DNA from: Rhizorhabdus wittichii RW1
Lineage (GTDB): Bacteria; Pseudomonadota; Alphaproteobacteria; Sphingomonadales; Sphingomonadaceae
Reading direction: 5' to 3'
Assembly: GCA_000016765.1 (NCBI GenBank)
Contig: CP000699.1
Location: 1,984,001 to 2,048,000, forward strand
DNA length: 64,000 bases
Under the pieces are notes generated by a model. That model saw nothing but the letters and a program-made list of their open reading frames with translations, did not search any database and was not told where the DNA came from. Both the position numbers and the translations under genes were made by a program. Below, in pieces: positions 9,617 through 17,512 of the stretch (position 1 is its first letter; each line of letters opens with the position of its first letter).

Positions 9617-9979
9617 TCAGTCGCTTGGTCCTTTCGGCGCCGCGTCGGCATTGGTCATGACCAGCAATATGCTGGCCGGCCGATGGCTGCGGTTCTCGAT
9701 CAGCCGCGCTTCGCCGGGGGCGATCCGGCACGAATCCCAGGGGCCGAGCAGCTCTTCCCGGCCGCCGCTGGAGACGGTCAGCTCGCCCTCCAGGACGAGG
9801 TAGAGCTTCTCGGCCGGGGACGCCGCGCTGCCGGTCGATCCGCCGGGCAGGAAATGGCACAGGTTGAGCAGCATCGCCGGCTCGACCGCGTCGTCGCGGC
9901 CCTGTAGCCGGTAGCAGCGCATGTCGACATGCCCCGCCGGGAAATAGGCCTCGGCCGCGTCGAAGCGGGTGACCTTCAC
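9617..9979 (-). CDS. small cupin-domain protein
   Basis: A 120-aa single-domain cupin. The barrel motifs are visible as PAEKLYLVLEGELTV and the later IAPGEARLIENRSHRP. The GTG start at 9979 overlaps the TGA stop of the preceding reductase gene (GTGA), a clear translational coupling. The usual HxH metal pair of motif 1 is not obvious, so metal binding is doubtful. In this operon it may be a small isomerase, a stabiliser or a ligand sensor; no activity can be assigned. Confidence 0.8.
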   Translation of the reverse strand: MKVTRFDAAEAYFPAGHVDMRCYRLQGRDDAVEPAMLLNLCHFLPGGSTGSAASPAEKLYLVLEGELTVSSGGREELLGPWDSCRIAPGEARLIENRSHRPASILLVMTNADAAPKGPSD

Positions 9980-10941
9980 GGGATCAGCACCACGCGATCG
10001 GTCGCGCCGCCGAGCACCGCCCGATAGGCCGCGATCGCGTCCGTCATCGGATAATGGGCCGCCTCGACCACCGGATAGGGGGTGAGCGCGCCGGTCTCGA
10101 ACCCGCCGATGATGTCGTCGAGGATCGCTGCCGTCGCCGCGCCGTCGAACGCCAGCGTGTCGATGCCGACATAGCTGTGCTGGCCGCGATAGAAGGGCAG
10201 GATGTCGAACGGCACGCTGCGCTCGATCGTGGCGATGAAGATCGCCCGCGCGCGCAGCGCCATCGCCTTGTTGGCCTCGGCGAAATAGGGGCTGCCCACC
10301 GTGTTGAAGACGATGTCGGCGCCGCGCCCGCCGGTCAGCTCCCGGACCTGCTCGGCGACCGGGCCGTCGGCGGCGATCATCGCCTCGACCTTGCAGGCGC
10401 CGCGATCGCCCGATCGGTTGACGCCGATCACCCTGGCCCCCGCCATCGTCGCGATCTGGCAGGCGGCCTGCCCGACCTTGCCGTTGGCGCCGAGCACCAG
10501 CACCGTCTCGCCCGGCTTCGGCCAGCCGGCGCGGCGGAAGCCTTCGCAGGCGGTGACGAACGGAACGCCGAGCGAGCCGGCCTCGACGAAGGAGAGATTG
10601 GCCGGCTTGGGCCGGACATAGTCGCGCCCGACGACGAGGTAGCGGGCGTGGCTGCCGTCGCGGCTGATCCCCAGGTCGCCGGCCGATCCCCACACCGCCT
10701 GACCGAGCAGGTCCTGCGGCCCGTCGACCACCACCCCGGCCCAGTCGCGCCCCGGCGTCCGCGGCCAGACGGCGTGCGGCATCATCCCCAGCGTCGCCTT
10801 GACGTCGGACGGGTTGACCCCGGCCGCCCGGACCTCGACGACGACCTGTCCCGGTTCGGGCCGGGGCTCGGGCATCGCCTCGATCGCCAGCACCAGATCG
10901 TCGATGCCCGTCGCCTTTTCATGGACCCGCAGTCGGGACAT
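9976..10941 (-). CDS. medium-chain (MDR) quinone reductase-like oxidoreductase
   Basis: A 321-aa zinc-free MDR protein. An N-terminal GroES-like domain (AAGVNPSDVKATLG) is followed by a Rossmann NAD(P)H domain with LGANGKVGQAACQIA near residues 149-163. Structural and catalytic zinc ligands of alcohol dehydrogenases are absent, which fits the quinone oxidoreductase or enoyl-reductase subgroup that reduces activated double bonds. It starts 12 nt after the BKACE gene with a GGGGAGAAG ribosome site. Inference: it could reduce an unsaturated ring-cleavage product such as maleylacetate or a muconate derivative before the beta-keto acid is cleaved. Confidence 0.86.
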   Translation of the reverse strand: MSRLRVHEKATGIDDLVLAIEAMPEPRPEPGQVVVEVRAAGVNPSDVKATLGMMPHAVWPRTPGRDWAGVVVDGPQDLLGQAVWGSAGDLGISRDGSHARYLVVGRDYVRPKPANLSFVEAGSLGVPFVTACEGFRRAGWPKPGETVLVLGANGKVGQAACQIATMAGARVIGVNRSGDRGACKVEAMIAADGPVAEQVRELTGGRGADIVFNTVGSPYFAEANKAMALRARAIFIATIERSVPFDILPFYRGQHSYVGIDTLAFDGAATAAILDDIIGGFETGALTPYPVVEAAHYPMTDAIAAYRAVLGGATDRVVLIP

Positions 10942-10953
10942 CAGCTTCTCCCC

Positions 10954-11829
10954 TTAATCGAGCTTGAGATGGGCCCGCGCTTCGGCGGGCGTTGCCGGTT
11001 CGGCGCCGAGGCCGGCGAGAATCTCCCGCGCGCGCCGCACCAGCGCCGCGTTCGACGGCGCCAGCACCCCCTTCGCCATATGGATATTGTCCTCCAGCCC
11101 GACGCGGACATGGCCGCCGAGCAGCCAGGACTGCGCCACCATCGGAAAGGAGGCGCGGCCGACCCCGAAGCCGGTCCAGGTCGCCCCCGCCGGCAGCATG
11201 TTACGCGCGTAGAGCAGCGTCTCCGGACTGGCGTCGAAGCCATATCTGACGCCGAGCACGAAGGAGAAGAGGCCGGGCCCGTCGAGCTCGCCCGCCGCGA
11301 TGAGGTCGCGGGCGAGATGGACGTCGCCGCTGTCGAACAGTTCGATCTCGGGCATCACCCCGGCCGCGCGGATGATCCGCGCCATCTTCGTCACATTGGC
11401 GGGCGTGTTGATCACCACCTGCTTGCCCGAGTTCATCGTGTTGAGGTCGAGCGTGCAGATGTCGGGCTTGAGGATCGGGATATGCGCGACCCGCAGCTCG
11501 GGCCGGATCAGCGTCGTGCCGGGCCCCGCCACCGCCGGCTCCTCGTCGCCGGGCACATAGCGCCCGCCGGGGCCGGTGGTGAGGTTGATGATCAGCTCGG
11601 GCCGCCGCGCGCGGATGCGCTCGACGACCTCGCGATAATGGTCGATCTCCATCGAAGGCGCGCCGGTCGCTGGGTCGCGCACATGGATATGCGCGATCGC
11701 CGCCCCCTCCTCGGCCGCCAGCAGCGCCGCCTCGGCGATCTCCTGCGGCGTGACCGGCAGGTGCGGGCACTGCTCGCGCGTGGTGATGTTGCCGGTCACC
11801 GCGCAGGTGATGATGACCTTCGCGTGCAT
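10954..11829 (-). CDS. beta-keto acid cleavage enzyme (BKACE / Kce family)
   Basis: A 291-aa TIM-barrel enzyme of the 3-keto-5-aminohexanoate cleavage (DUF849) family. Known members use zinc to transfer the acetoacetyl part of a beta-keto acid onto acetyl-CoA. Diagnostic features are the N-terminal VIITCAVTGNITT, the zinc pair in AHIHVRDP near residue 47, NLTTGPGGR, and the C-terminal GGHVRVGLEDNI. Substrate range in this family is broad (beta-keto hexanoates, ketoglutarate, ketoadipate and others) and cannot be fixed by eye. Here it sits between an SDR and an MDR reductase downstream of an intradiol dioxygenase, which suggests a beta-ketoadipate-like substrate. Confidence 0.9.
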   Translation of the reverse strand: MHAKVIITCAVTGNITTREQCPHLPVTPQEIAEAALLAAEEGAAIAHIHVRDPATGAPSMEIDHYREVVERIRARRPELIINLTTGPGGRYVPGDEEPAVAGPGTTLIRPELRVAHIPILKPDICTLDLNTMNSGKQVVINTPANVTKMARIIRAAGVMPEIELFDSGDVHLARDLIAAGELDGPGLFSFVLGVRYGFDASPETLLYARNMLPAGATWTGFGVGRASFPMVAQSWLLGGHVRVGLEDNIHMAKGVLAPSNAALVRRAREILAGLGAEPATPAEARAHLKLD

Positions 11830-11837
11830 CGCCGGCC

Positions 11838-12590
11838 CTAGAGGTGACGGCCGCCGTCCACCTGGACGACGCTGCCGGTGGTGAAGCGCAGATGGGTGGC
11901 ACAGGCGACGACGGCATCGGCGACTTCCTCGGGCGAAGCGAGCCGGCGCAGCGGCGTCGACGCGGCGATCCGCTCCGACGCCTGGCGGTCGCGCCCCGGC
12001 ACGAAATCGGTGTCGACCGCGCCGGGCGAGACGCTGACCACCCGGATGGCGGGGGCGAGCGCGCGGGCGAGCGCGGCGCCCATCGTGTCCATCGCCGCCT
12101 TGGCCGCGCAATAGGCGACGTTCGATCCGACCGCCGTGGTCGCGGCGATCGACGAGATGTTCACCACCAGTCCGTCGCCGCTCGCCGCGAGCATCTCCCG
12201 AAACGCGCGGACCGCGGCGATCGGGGCGCGGACGTTGTGGACCATCAGCAGGTCGATCAGCGCGTCGTCGAGCGCGTCGAGATCGGCGTGCGGGATCGCG
12301 CGGGTGACGCCGGCGCCGTTGACGAGGATGTCGGCCCGGCCGAAATCCTTCGCCACCCGCGCCGCCAGCGCCCCGATCTCTTCCGAGCTGGCGATATCCG
12401 CGACATAGCCGCGGTGGCCGTCGCCCGGCAGCCGCGCGGCGACGGCCTCGGCCCGCGCCAGGTCCCGGCCGCCGACCAGCGCGATCCGCGCCCCGGCGCG
12501 CGCCAGCGCCGACGCCGTCGCCGCGCCGATCCCGCCGGTCCCGCCGAACAGGACCGCGACCTTGCCGGCCAGGCCGACGTCGCCGCTCAT
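11838..12590 (-). CDS. short-chain dehydrogenase/reductase (SDR)
   Basis: A 250-aa classical SDR. It shows the cofactor loop GGTGGIGAA near residue 16, NGAG near 90, the catalytic Ser in VVNISS, YCAAK as the Tyr-Lys pair, and the late SPGAVDTDF. The ATG at 12590 overlaps the stop of the dioxygenase gene (ATGA), and the stop is 8 nt before the BKACE gene, so it is firmly inside the operon. It probably oxidises or reduces a hydroxy/keto intermediate such as a dihydrodiol or a beta-hydroxy acid; direction and substrate are unknown. Confidence 0.92.
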   Translation of the reverse strand: MSGDVGLAGKVAVLFGGTGGIGAATASALARAGARIALVGGRDLARAEAVAARLPGDGHRGYVADIASSEEIGALAARVAKDFGRADILVNGAGVTRAIPHADLDALDDALIDLLMVHNVRAPIAAVRAFREMLAASGDGLVVNISSIAATTAVGSNVAYCAAKAAMDTMGAALARALAPAIRVVSVSPGAVDTDFVPGRDRQASERIAASTPLRRLASPEEVADAVVACATHLRFTTGSVVQVDGGRHL

Positions 12591-13450
12591 GGGATCGGCG
12601 CCTTGGGAATGCGCGTCTCGCCCGCTTCGAGCACGAAGTCGCAGCGCAGCACCTGGAGATTGCCGCCCTCCTTCGGCTCGAAGCGGGCGACGAGCGGCTC
12701 GAGCACGCCGAAGGTCACGTCGGTTTCGAGGCGGTCCTGCTCGTCGGCGAAGATCTGGGTGACGAGGGTCGCATGGCCCGGCGCCGTCACCATGAAATGG
12801 ATGTGCGCCGGCCGATAGGGATGGCGGCGCTGCGCCCGCAGCAGATCGCCGACCGGACCGTCGGTCGGGACCGGATAGCCGGCCGGGCGAACCGTCTCGA
12901 AATGATAGGCGCCCGCCGCGTCGGCGGTGAACAGGCCGCGAAGGTTCATCTCCGGCTGGCCGTCGTCCTGATTCTCGTAGAGCCCGACCGGCGACGCCTG
13001 CCAGACGTCGATGCGGGCCCCGGCGATCGGCCGGCCGGCCGGATCGCGGACGGACCCGCGCACCAGCAGCCGTTCCCCTTCCACCGCGCAGCGGACGATG
13101 CTGTCGCCCGGCGCGCATTCGGGCGCGTTCCTCCGCCAGAAGGGACCGAGCAGCGCGGGCGCGGTGCGGACGCCGTCGAGCGGCTTGTTGAGCAGCCCGA
13201 CGAGGCTGGATATGCCGAGCACGTCGGCGGCGAGCACCACCTCGTTCTTCTTCTCGTCGGTGGCCTGGCCGATGCCGATCAGGAAATCGATGCCGCGCTC
13301 GAACTCCTCGTCGGTCGGCCGCACCTCGCGGACGAAGGCGTGGGCGTGGCGCACCAGCGCGGCCATCACCTCGCGAAGGCGAGGGTCCGGCGTCCGGGCC
13401 ATGGCGAGCTCGACGGCAAGGGTGAGGTCGGCCTGGTGGTCGATGATCAT
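12587..13450 (-). CDS. intradiol ring-cleavage dioxygenase (catechol / hydroxyquinol 1,2-dioxygenase type)
   Basis: A 287-aa non-haem Fe(III) dioxygenase opening an aromatic ring between two hydroxyls. An N-terminal helical dioxygenase domain (about residues 20-95) is followed by the catalytic beta-sandwich with DVWQASPVGLY, PTDGPVGDLL and HPYRPAHIHF, which supply the two Tyr and two His iron ligands. Length and motifs fit catechol and hydroxyquinol 1,2-dioxygenases; choosing between them needs alignment. The start overlaps the DUF2938 stop and the stop overlaps the SDR start. Its partners lack a muconate cycloisomerase, which favours a hydroxyquinol-like substrate giving maleylacetate. Confidence 0.93.
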   Translation of the reverse strand: MIIDHQADLTLAVELAMARTPDPRLREVMAALVRHAHAFVREVRPTDEEFERGIDFLIGIGQATDEKKNEVVLAADVLGISSLVGLLNKPLDGVRTAPALLGPFWRRNAPECAPGDSIVRCAVEGERLLVRGSVRDPAGRPIAGARIDVWQASPVGLYENQDDGQPEMNLRGLFTADAAGAYHFETVRPAGYPVPTDGPVGDLLRAQRRHPYRPAHIHFMVTAPGHATLVTQIFADEQDRLETDVTFGVLEPLVARFEPKEGGNLQVLRCDFVLEAGETRIPKAPIP

Positions 13451-13941
13451 CAGGCCACTCCCTGCAGGCCGGTCGCGGCGACGGCCACGGCCCCGGCATA
13501 GAAACCCGCCCCCATCATCGCGTGGGCGACCAGCGTCGCGACACGCTGCCGGTTCGGCCGGGGTATCCGCGCGCCCGCGATCCCCGCGCCGAGCGCCGGC
13601 ATGATGACGAACCAGGCGAAGACGGTGGTGACGATCCCGGCGACCAGCGCGGGCGCGAGCGTCGGCCGGGCGATCCAGCCGGGCCCCATCGCCAGGATCA
13701 GGCCCAGCGCGAAGGCGACGCCGGTCGCATAATGAGCGAAGGTGCCGAGCCACCGCTCGGCGGGCGTGAAGACCGGCCCTTCCCCGCCGCATCCGAGCGG
13801 CGCGAGCAGCCAGCGGCCGAGGATCGCCCAGCGCGGCGCGCGTATCCCGGCGACCTTCTCGATCAGCCAGTTCCAGATGTCGAAGACGAGCGCGCCGGCC
13901 ACCCCGGCACACAGGGCGCCGAAGCCGATAGTCCAGATCAT
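13450..13941 (-). CDS. DUF2938-like small integral membrane protein
   Basis: A 163-aa protein with about four hydrophobic segments (IGFGALCAGVAGALV, ATGVAFALGLILAMG, VAGIVTTVFAWFVIM and the C-terminal VAHAMMGAGFYAGAVAV). Composition and length fit the DUF2938 family of uncharacterised inner-membrane proteins. A TTG start at 13956 would add five residues and has GGGG just downstream; the ATG at 13941 is preferred. It is the first gene of the ring-cleavage operon and overlaps the dioxygenase start by 1 nt. It might help substrate entry, but this is a guess. Confidence 0.7.
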   Translation of the reverse strand: MIWTIGFGALCAGVAGALVFDIWNWLIEKVAGIRAPRWAILGRWLLAPLGCGGEGPVFTPAERWLGTFAHYATGVAFALGLILAMGPGWIARPTLAPALVAGIVTTVFAWFVIMPALGAGIAGARIPRPNRQRVATLVAHAMMGAGFYAGAVAVAATGLQGVA

Positions 13942-13967
13942 GATGGCATTCCCCAAGAAGCGCTAGA

Positions 13968-14011
13968 GCGATTTCCAGGCAGATGGCAGCATCCGCCGGC
14001 TCGGAAATCGC
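13968..14011. repeat. inverted repeat between two minus-strand units
   Basis: Nine-base arms GCGATTTCC (13968-13976) and GGAAATCGC (14003-14011) are perfect inverted repeats separated by 26 nt. They lie just upstream of the DUF2938 gene and just downstream of the nested hairpin at 14025-14070. They could be an operator for the ring-cleavage operon or part of a dispersed intergenic repeat, since CTAGAGCG also occurs in both elements. Confidence 0.45.
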
Positions 14012-14024
14012 GGTAAAACAACAA

Positions 14025-14070
14025 CCTAGAGCGGCCGATCCGATGTAATCGGATCGTGAACCGCTCTAGG
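14025..14070 (-). terminator. nested hairpin at the end of the LysR gene
   Basis: An outer perfect 10-bp stem (CCTAGAGCGG / CCGCTCTAGG, 14025-14034 and 14061-14070) encloses an inner perfect 8-bp stem (GATCCGAT / ATCGGATC, 14037-14044 and 14048-14055). The LysR stop codon lies inside the outer arm. A strong stem at the gene end suggests termination of the 16930-14066 transcript, although there is no clear T-run. Confidence 0.5.
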
Positions 14071-14992
14071 CGGAGGGTTCGACCTCCGCGACGACGCGCC
14101 CGATATTGGCCGTCAGCATGGCGTGAAAACTGGTCGCGGCCGGCGACAGGCCACGGCTGCTGGGCGTGACCACCGCGACGTCGAGCTGCGGCGCTGCATC
14201 GGCAAGCGGCCGCCCCTCGACGCCGAACGGCGCCAGGAACATGCTCGCCCAGGACGGCCACACCGCCACCCCCAGTCCCGCCGACACCATGCCGAGCACG
14301 GTGAGCATCTGCCGGACCTCGATCACCGGCTCCTCGGTGATCCGCGCCAGCCGCAGCCGGACGTCGACCTCGCGCCGGATCTGCGCGCCGCCCTTGATCG
14401 CCACGACCGGCTGGCCGCGCAGATCGGACCAGCGGAGCGTCGGCCGCGCCAGCAGCGGATTGCCCGCCTTGGCGATGATCAGCATCCGCTCCTTCAGCAC
14501 GGCGACCGCCTTCACCCCGTCCGGCGTATCGCCGAACACGCCGATCCCGCAGTCGATCTGCCCCGAGGCGACCGCCGGAACGATCTCGGCCGGCGGCATG
14601 TCCTCGACCACGATCGAGATGTTCGGATAGCTCCGGTGATAGTCCGCGATGATCTCCGGCAGCAGCGCCGCCGCCATGATCGGCGGCGCGGCGATCACCA
14701 CCCTGCCCCGTTTCCGCTCGACCAGTTCGGTCGTGCTGAGATGGGCGTGCTCGACCTCGATCAGGATTCGCTGCGCATGGACCAGATATTCCTGTCCGGC
14801 CTCGGTCAGCACCAGCTTGCGGGTCGTGCGGTCGAACAGCCGCAGGCCGATCGCCTCCTCCAGCTCGCGGATCAGCACCGACAGCGACGACTGGGTCGAG
14901 TTCACGACCACGGCTGCCGTCGTCAGGCTGCCGGTGTCGGCGGCCGCGACGAAAGCCCTTATCTGCTTCAGCGTGACGTTCAGCGGGGCCAA
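14066..14992 (-). CDS. LysR-family transcriptional regulator
   Basis: A 308-aa regulator of normal LysR length. The DNA-binding helix-turn-helix is at about residues 6-65 (LKQIRAFVAAADTGSLTTAAVVVNSTQSSLSVLIRELE reads as the expected fold), followed by the effector domain from about 95 (GRVVIAAPPIMAAALLPEI). It begins 24 nt after the amidohydrolase gene and probably shares its transcript. It is therefore a candidate regulator of that unit, of the divergent RidA unit at 17088, or of the ring-cleavage operon immediately downstream. Confidence 0.92.
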   Translation of the reverse strand: MAPLNVTLKQIRAFVAAADTGSLTTAAVVVNSTQSSLSVLIRELEEAIGLRLFDRTTRKLVLTEAGQEYLVHAQRILIEVEHAHLSTTELVERKRGRVVIAAPPIMAAALLPEIIADYHRSYPNISIVVEDMPPAEIVPAVASGQIDCGIGVFGDTPDGVKAVAVLKERMLIIAKAGNPLLARPTLRWSDLRGQPVVAIKGGAQIRREVDVRLRLARITEEPVIEVRQMLTVLGMVSAGLGVAVWPSWASMFLAPFGVEGRPLADAAPQLDVAVVTPSSRGLSPAATSFHAMLTANIGRVVAEVEPSA

Positions 14993-15016
14993 TTTCTCGC
15001 TCGCTCTGCATGGCCA

Positions 15017-16396
15017 TCACGAACCGATGGCCGAGGAACGATAGCCGGATTCGGCGATGATGCGCGACACCGATCGCAAAAGCTCGTCGCGGCGCTGCGC
15101 GAGGAGAGCGTCGGCATAGACCAGCTTGCCGCCCCGCTTGCGCACGATGCCGTCGACCAGCACCGTATCGACATTGGCGGCGTTCGCCTGCTGCACCGTG
15201 CTGAAGGTCGGCTCGTGCACCGGGAACATGTTGAGCGCGAGCCCGTCGATCAGCACCACGTCGGCCTTCTTGCCGGGCGTCAGGCTGCCGATCCGATCCT
15301 CCATGCACAGCGCGCGGGCGCCGCCGATCGTCGCCCATTCGAGCACCTGCCGGGGCGGAACCGGCAGACGGTCGGGCGGCGGCGCCCCGTTCCGCCAGGC
15401 GACGCGCTGGTCGAGCGCGCGTTGGTAGAGCATGGCGAGGCGCATCTCGTTGAAGAAGTCGCTGTTCGCCAGCGGGACGCTGTCGATGCCGAGCGACGGC
15501 ATCGCGCCGAGCGCCAGCAGCCGCCCGCTGACCGGGTCCATCGGGTGGACGTGCACCTCGATATTGGCGGTCACCGTCACCGACGCGCCGCAGTCGACGA
15601 TCAGCTTGAGCTCCTCGTCGCCGATATAGTTGGCGTGGACGACATTGTGCCGCGCGTCGAGCAGCCCGAGCCGCGCCGGGATGTGGAAGCCCTCGGGCGA
15701 CACCCAGTCCTTGGGCCGGCGCGCGGCGTGCGAGCTCGACGGCAGGCCGAGGTCGCGCACCATGCGGAAATCATGCTCGACCACCTCGGGGATCGAGAAT
15801 TGCGGCCCGAGGATCGCCACCGCCAGCGTCACCAGCCCGTCGTCGGACGACAACCGGCCGTTCCGCAGCGCCTCCACCCGCTCGCGCGGATGGGGGATAT
15901 GGGTGAAGGGCAGCTCGCCCGGCGCCGCGTTCGGCTTGGCCGATCCATGGCCGAACACCGCGCGGATGCCCGCCTCGTCGAGCGCGTCGATCGAGCGATG
16001 GGCATAGTCGATCGAGGTGATGTCGTGGCACCAGTCGAAGATGGTGGTGACGCCGCCGCTCAACTGCTCGAGCGCGCCGAGCAGCGTCCCGACATGATTG
16101 TCGTCGGGCAGGAAGCGGGTGCCCATATTGCCATGGACGATGCGGTGATAGTCCGGCCCGGTCCATCCGCTGCCGATCGAGCGCAACCCGGTCTGCCAGG
16201 TATGGAGATGCGCGTTGACGAGGCCCGGTATGACGATCTTGTCGCGGGCGTCGATCACCTCGTCGGCGTCGGCGTCGATCGCCGGCCGCACCTCTGCGAT
16301 GCGGTCGCCGACGATCAGGATGTCGCAATCGTCGATGTCGCCGAGCGCGGGATCGACCGTCACCACCCTGCCGTTGCGGATGAGCGTCCTCTTCAT
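15017..16396 (-). CDS. ATZ/TRZ-type cytosolic amidohydrolase
   Basis: A 459-aa member of the amidohydrolase superfamily subgroup that includes chlorohydrolases, guanine deaminase and adenosine/SAH deaminases. Zinc ligands are visible: NAHLHTWQ near residue 63, NVVHANYIG for a later His, and LGIDSVPLANSD for the final Asp. No signal peptide is present. Such enzymes remove amino or chloro groups from heterocycles or open cyclic amides. It lies 15 nt after the SnoaL-like gene and 24 nt before the LysR gene. Presence of a RidA deaminase across the divergent promoter suggests breakdown of a nitrogen-containing compound, but this is inference. Confidence 0.9.
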   Translation of the reverse strand: MKRTLIRNGRVVTVDPALGDIDDCDILIVGDRIAEVRPAIDADADEVIDARDKIVIPGLVNAHLHTWQTGLRSIGSGWTGPDYHRIVHGNMGTRFLPDDNHVGTLLGALEQLSGGVTTIFDWCHDITSIDYAHRSIDALDEAGIRAVFGHGSAKPNAAPGELPFTHIPHPRERVEALRNGRLSSDDGLVTLAVAILGPQFSIPEVVEHDFRMVRDLGLPSSSHAARRPKDWVSPEGFHIPARLGLLDARHNVVHANYIGDEELKLIVDCGASVTVTANIEVHVHPMDPVSGRLLALGAMPSLGIDSVPLANSDFFNEMRLAMLYQRALDQRVAWRNGAPPPDRLPVPPRQVLEWATIGGARALCMEDRIGSLTPGKKADVVLIDGLALNMFPVHEPTFSTVQQANAANVDTVLVDGIVRKRGGKLVYADALLAQRRDELLRSVSRIIAESGYRSSAIGS

Positions 16397-16411
16397 GGCG
16401 CCCCCCCGCCG

Positions 16412-16930
16412 TCAGCGCCCGAAATGCGCGTAGGAAGGATCGTCGCGCCCGACGTCGGCGGCGTGGACATAGCTGGTCGTCGCCGCGAACCGCTCGGGGG
16501 TGATGATGTCGATCGAGCGATAGTCGCGCAGCGTCCTGCGGCCGGCGAGCCACCAGCGGCCGCCGTCGAGACGCCAGCTGTCGAGATAGCGCGAATGGGT
16601 CTCGCGATTCTCGATGTCGCCATCGGCGCGCTTGACGACGAGATGCGCGGTGGCGGTCGTCTCGCTGACCGCCTTGTCGCCGTCGACCTCGATCAGGACA
16701 TTGCCGATCGTGTGGCGGTTGTAGAGCATGTCGGTGTGCGCGGCCATCAGCCAGTCGACGAAGCCGGCCCAGCTTCCGCTGAACATGCCGGGAAAATCGA
16801 CCGTCGCATCGGCATGGCCGATCGACAGCAGCAATTCCTTGTCGAGCCGGTCGAGCCCGCGGGGATAGGTGTGGATCAGCCGCATGATCGCGGATTGCGC
16901 CAGAAGATCGCTCACGCCTTGGTCTTGCAC
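16412..16930 (-). CDS. SnoaL-like / NTF2-fold protein
   Basis: A 172-aa protein of the cone-shaped NTF2 fold, similar to polyketide cyclases, scytalone-dehydratase-like enzymes and the small beta subunits of ring-hydroxylating oxygenases. The pattern of an N-terminal helix (IMRLIHTYPRGLDRLD), acidic strand and late WRLDGGRWWLAGRRTLRDY is typical. The GTG at 16930 follows AGGGAC; a second GTG at 16915 is possible. It is the first gene of the unit with the amidohydrolase and LysR. No large oxygenase subunit lies nearby, so a hydratase or cyclase-like helper role is more likely. Confidence 0.85.
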   Translation of the reverse strand: MQDQGVSDLLAQSAIMRLIHTYPRGLDRLDKELLLSIGHADATVDFPGMFSGSWAGFVDWLMAAHTDMLYNRHTIGNVLIEVDGDKAVSETTATAHLVVKRADGDIENRETHSRYLDSWRLDGGRWWLAGRRTLRDYRSIDIITPERFAATTSYVHAADVGRDDPSYAHFGR

Positions 16931-17087
16931 GTCGGTCCCTCGCCCTTGTTGTCCCCTTGGACTAGGGCCGGCCGATCAATAGGACCAATGAATAGATGGA
17001 AATGCTTCATCGTGTTTTACGATAGATAGTCCTGCCCGCTTGTGGGACGGTTCCGGCAGCCATATGCCCTGTCACAGCGAAGCAACC

Positions 17088-17492
17088 ATGGGCAGGGACA
17101 TGCACAAGATCACGATGCCGGACGGCGTATTCGAACCCGTGAAGGGCCTTTATTCGCAGGTGATCACGACAAGCTCGCCGATCCGGCACGAGATTGCCGG
17201 GTCGCTCGCCTATGACGCCGAGGGCAGGCTGCCCGAAACGCTGGCCGACCAGTGCCGGGCGGTGATGCGCAACATCGACCTGTCGCTGCAATCGGTCGGC
17301 ATGGCCCCGGCCAACGTCATCCGCATGCGCATCTACACGCTCGACATGGACGCCTTCCTCAAGGAGGGGCTGCCGATCGTGTTCGGCTATTTCGGCGAAA
17401 CCCGGCCGACCTCGACGCTGGTGCAGATCACGCGGCTCGCCAACCCGAAGATGCTGGTCGAGATCGACGCGACCGCCGCCCCCTTCGACTGA
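17088..17492 (+). CDS. RidA/YjgF/YER057c/UK114-family protein
   Basis: A roughly 134-aa RidA-fold protein that would form a trimer and hydrolyse imine/enamine intermediates or deaminate an aminomuconate-like compound. Family signatures include IAGSLAYDAEG, the central DQCRAVMRNIDLSL and the C-terminal RPTSTLVQITRLANPKMLVEIDA. The active-site Arg of RidA (R-P/T-x-x-x) corresponds to RPTSTLV. Starts at 17088 or 17100 are both possible; neither has an ideal ribosome site. It is 20 nt upstream of an exported amidohydrolase and divergent from the SnoaL/ATZ unit. Confidence 0.92.
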   Translation: MGRDMHKITMPDGVFEPVKGLYSQVITTSSPIRHEIAGSLAYDAEGRLPETLADQCRAVMRNIDLSLQSVGMAPANVIRMRIYTLDMDAFLKEGLPIVFGYFGETRPTSTLVQITRLANPKMLVEIDATAAPFD

Positions 17493-17512
17493 GCACCGGA
17501 CAGGAAGAGACG

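Noticed and set aside
14123-17029. 968-codon plus-strand open frame
   Set aside because: It runs antisense through LysR, amidohydrolase and SnoaL-like genes that have clear family motifs. Its own product has none.
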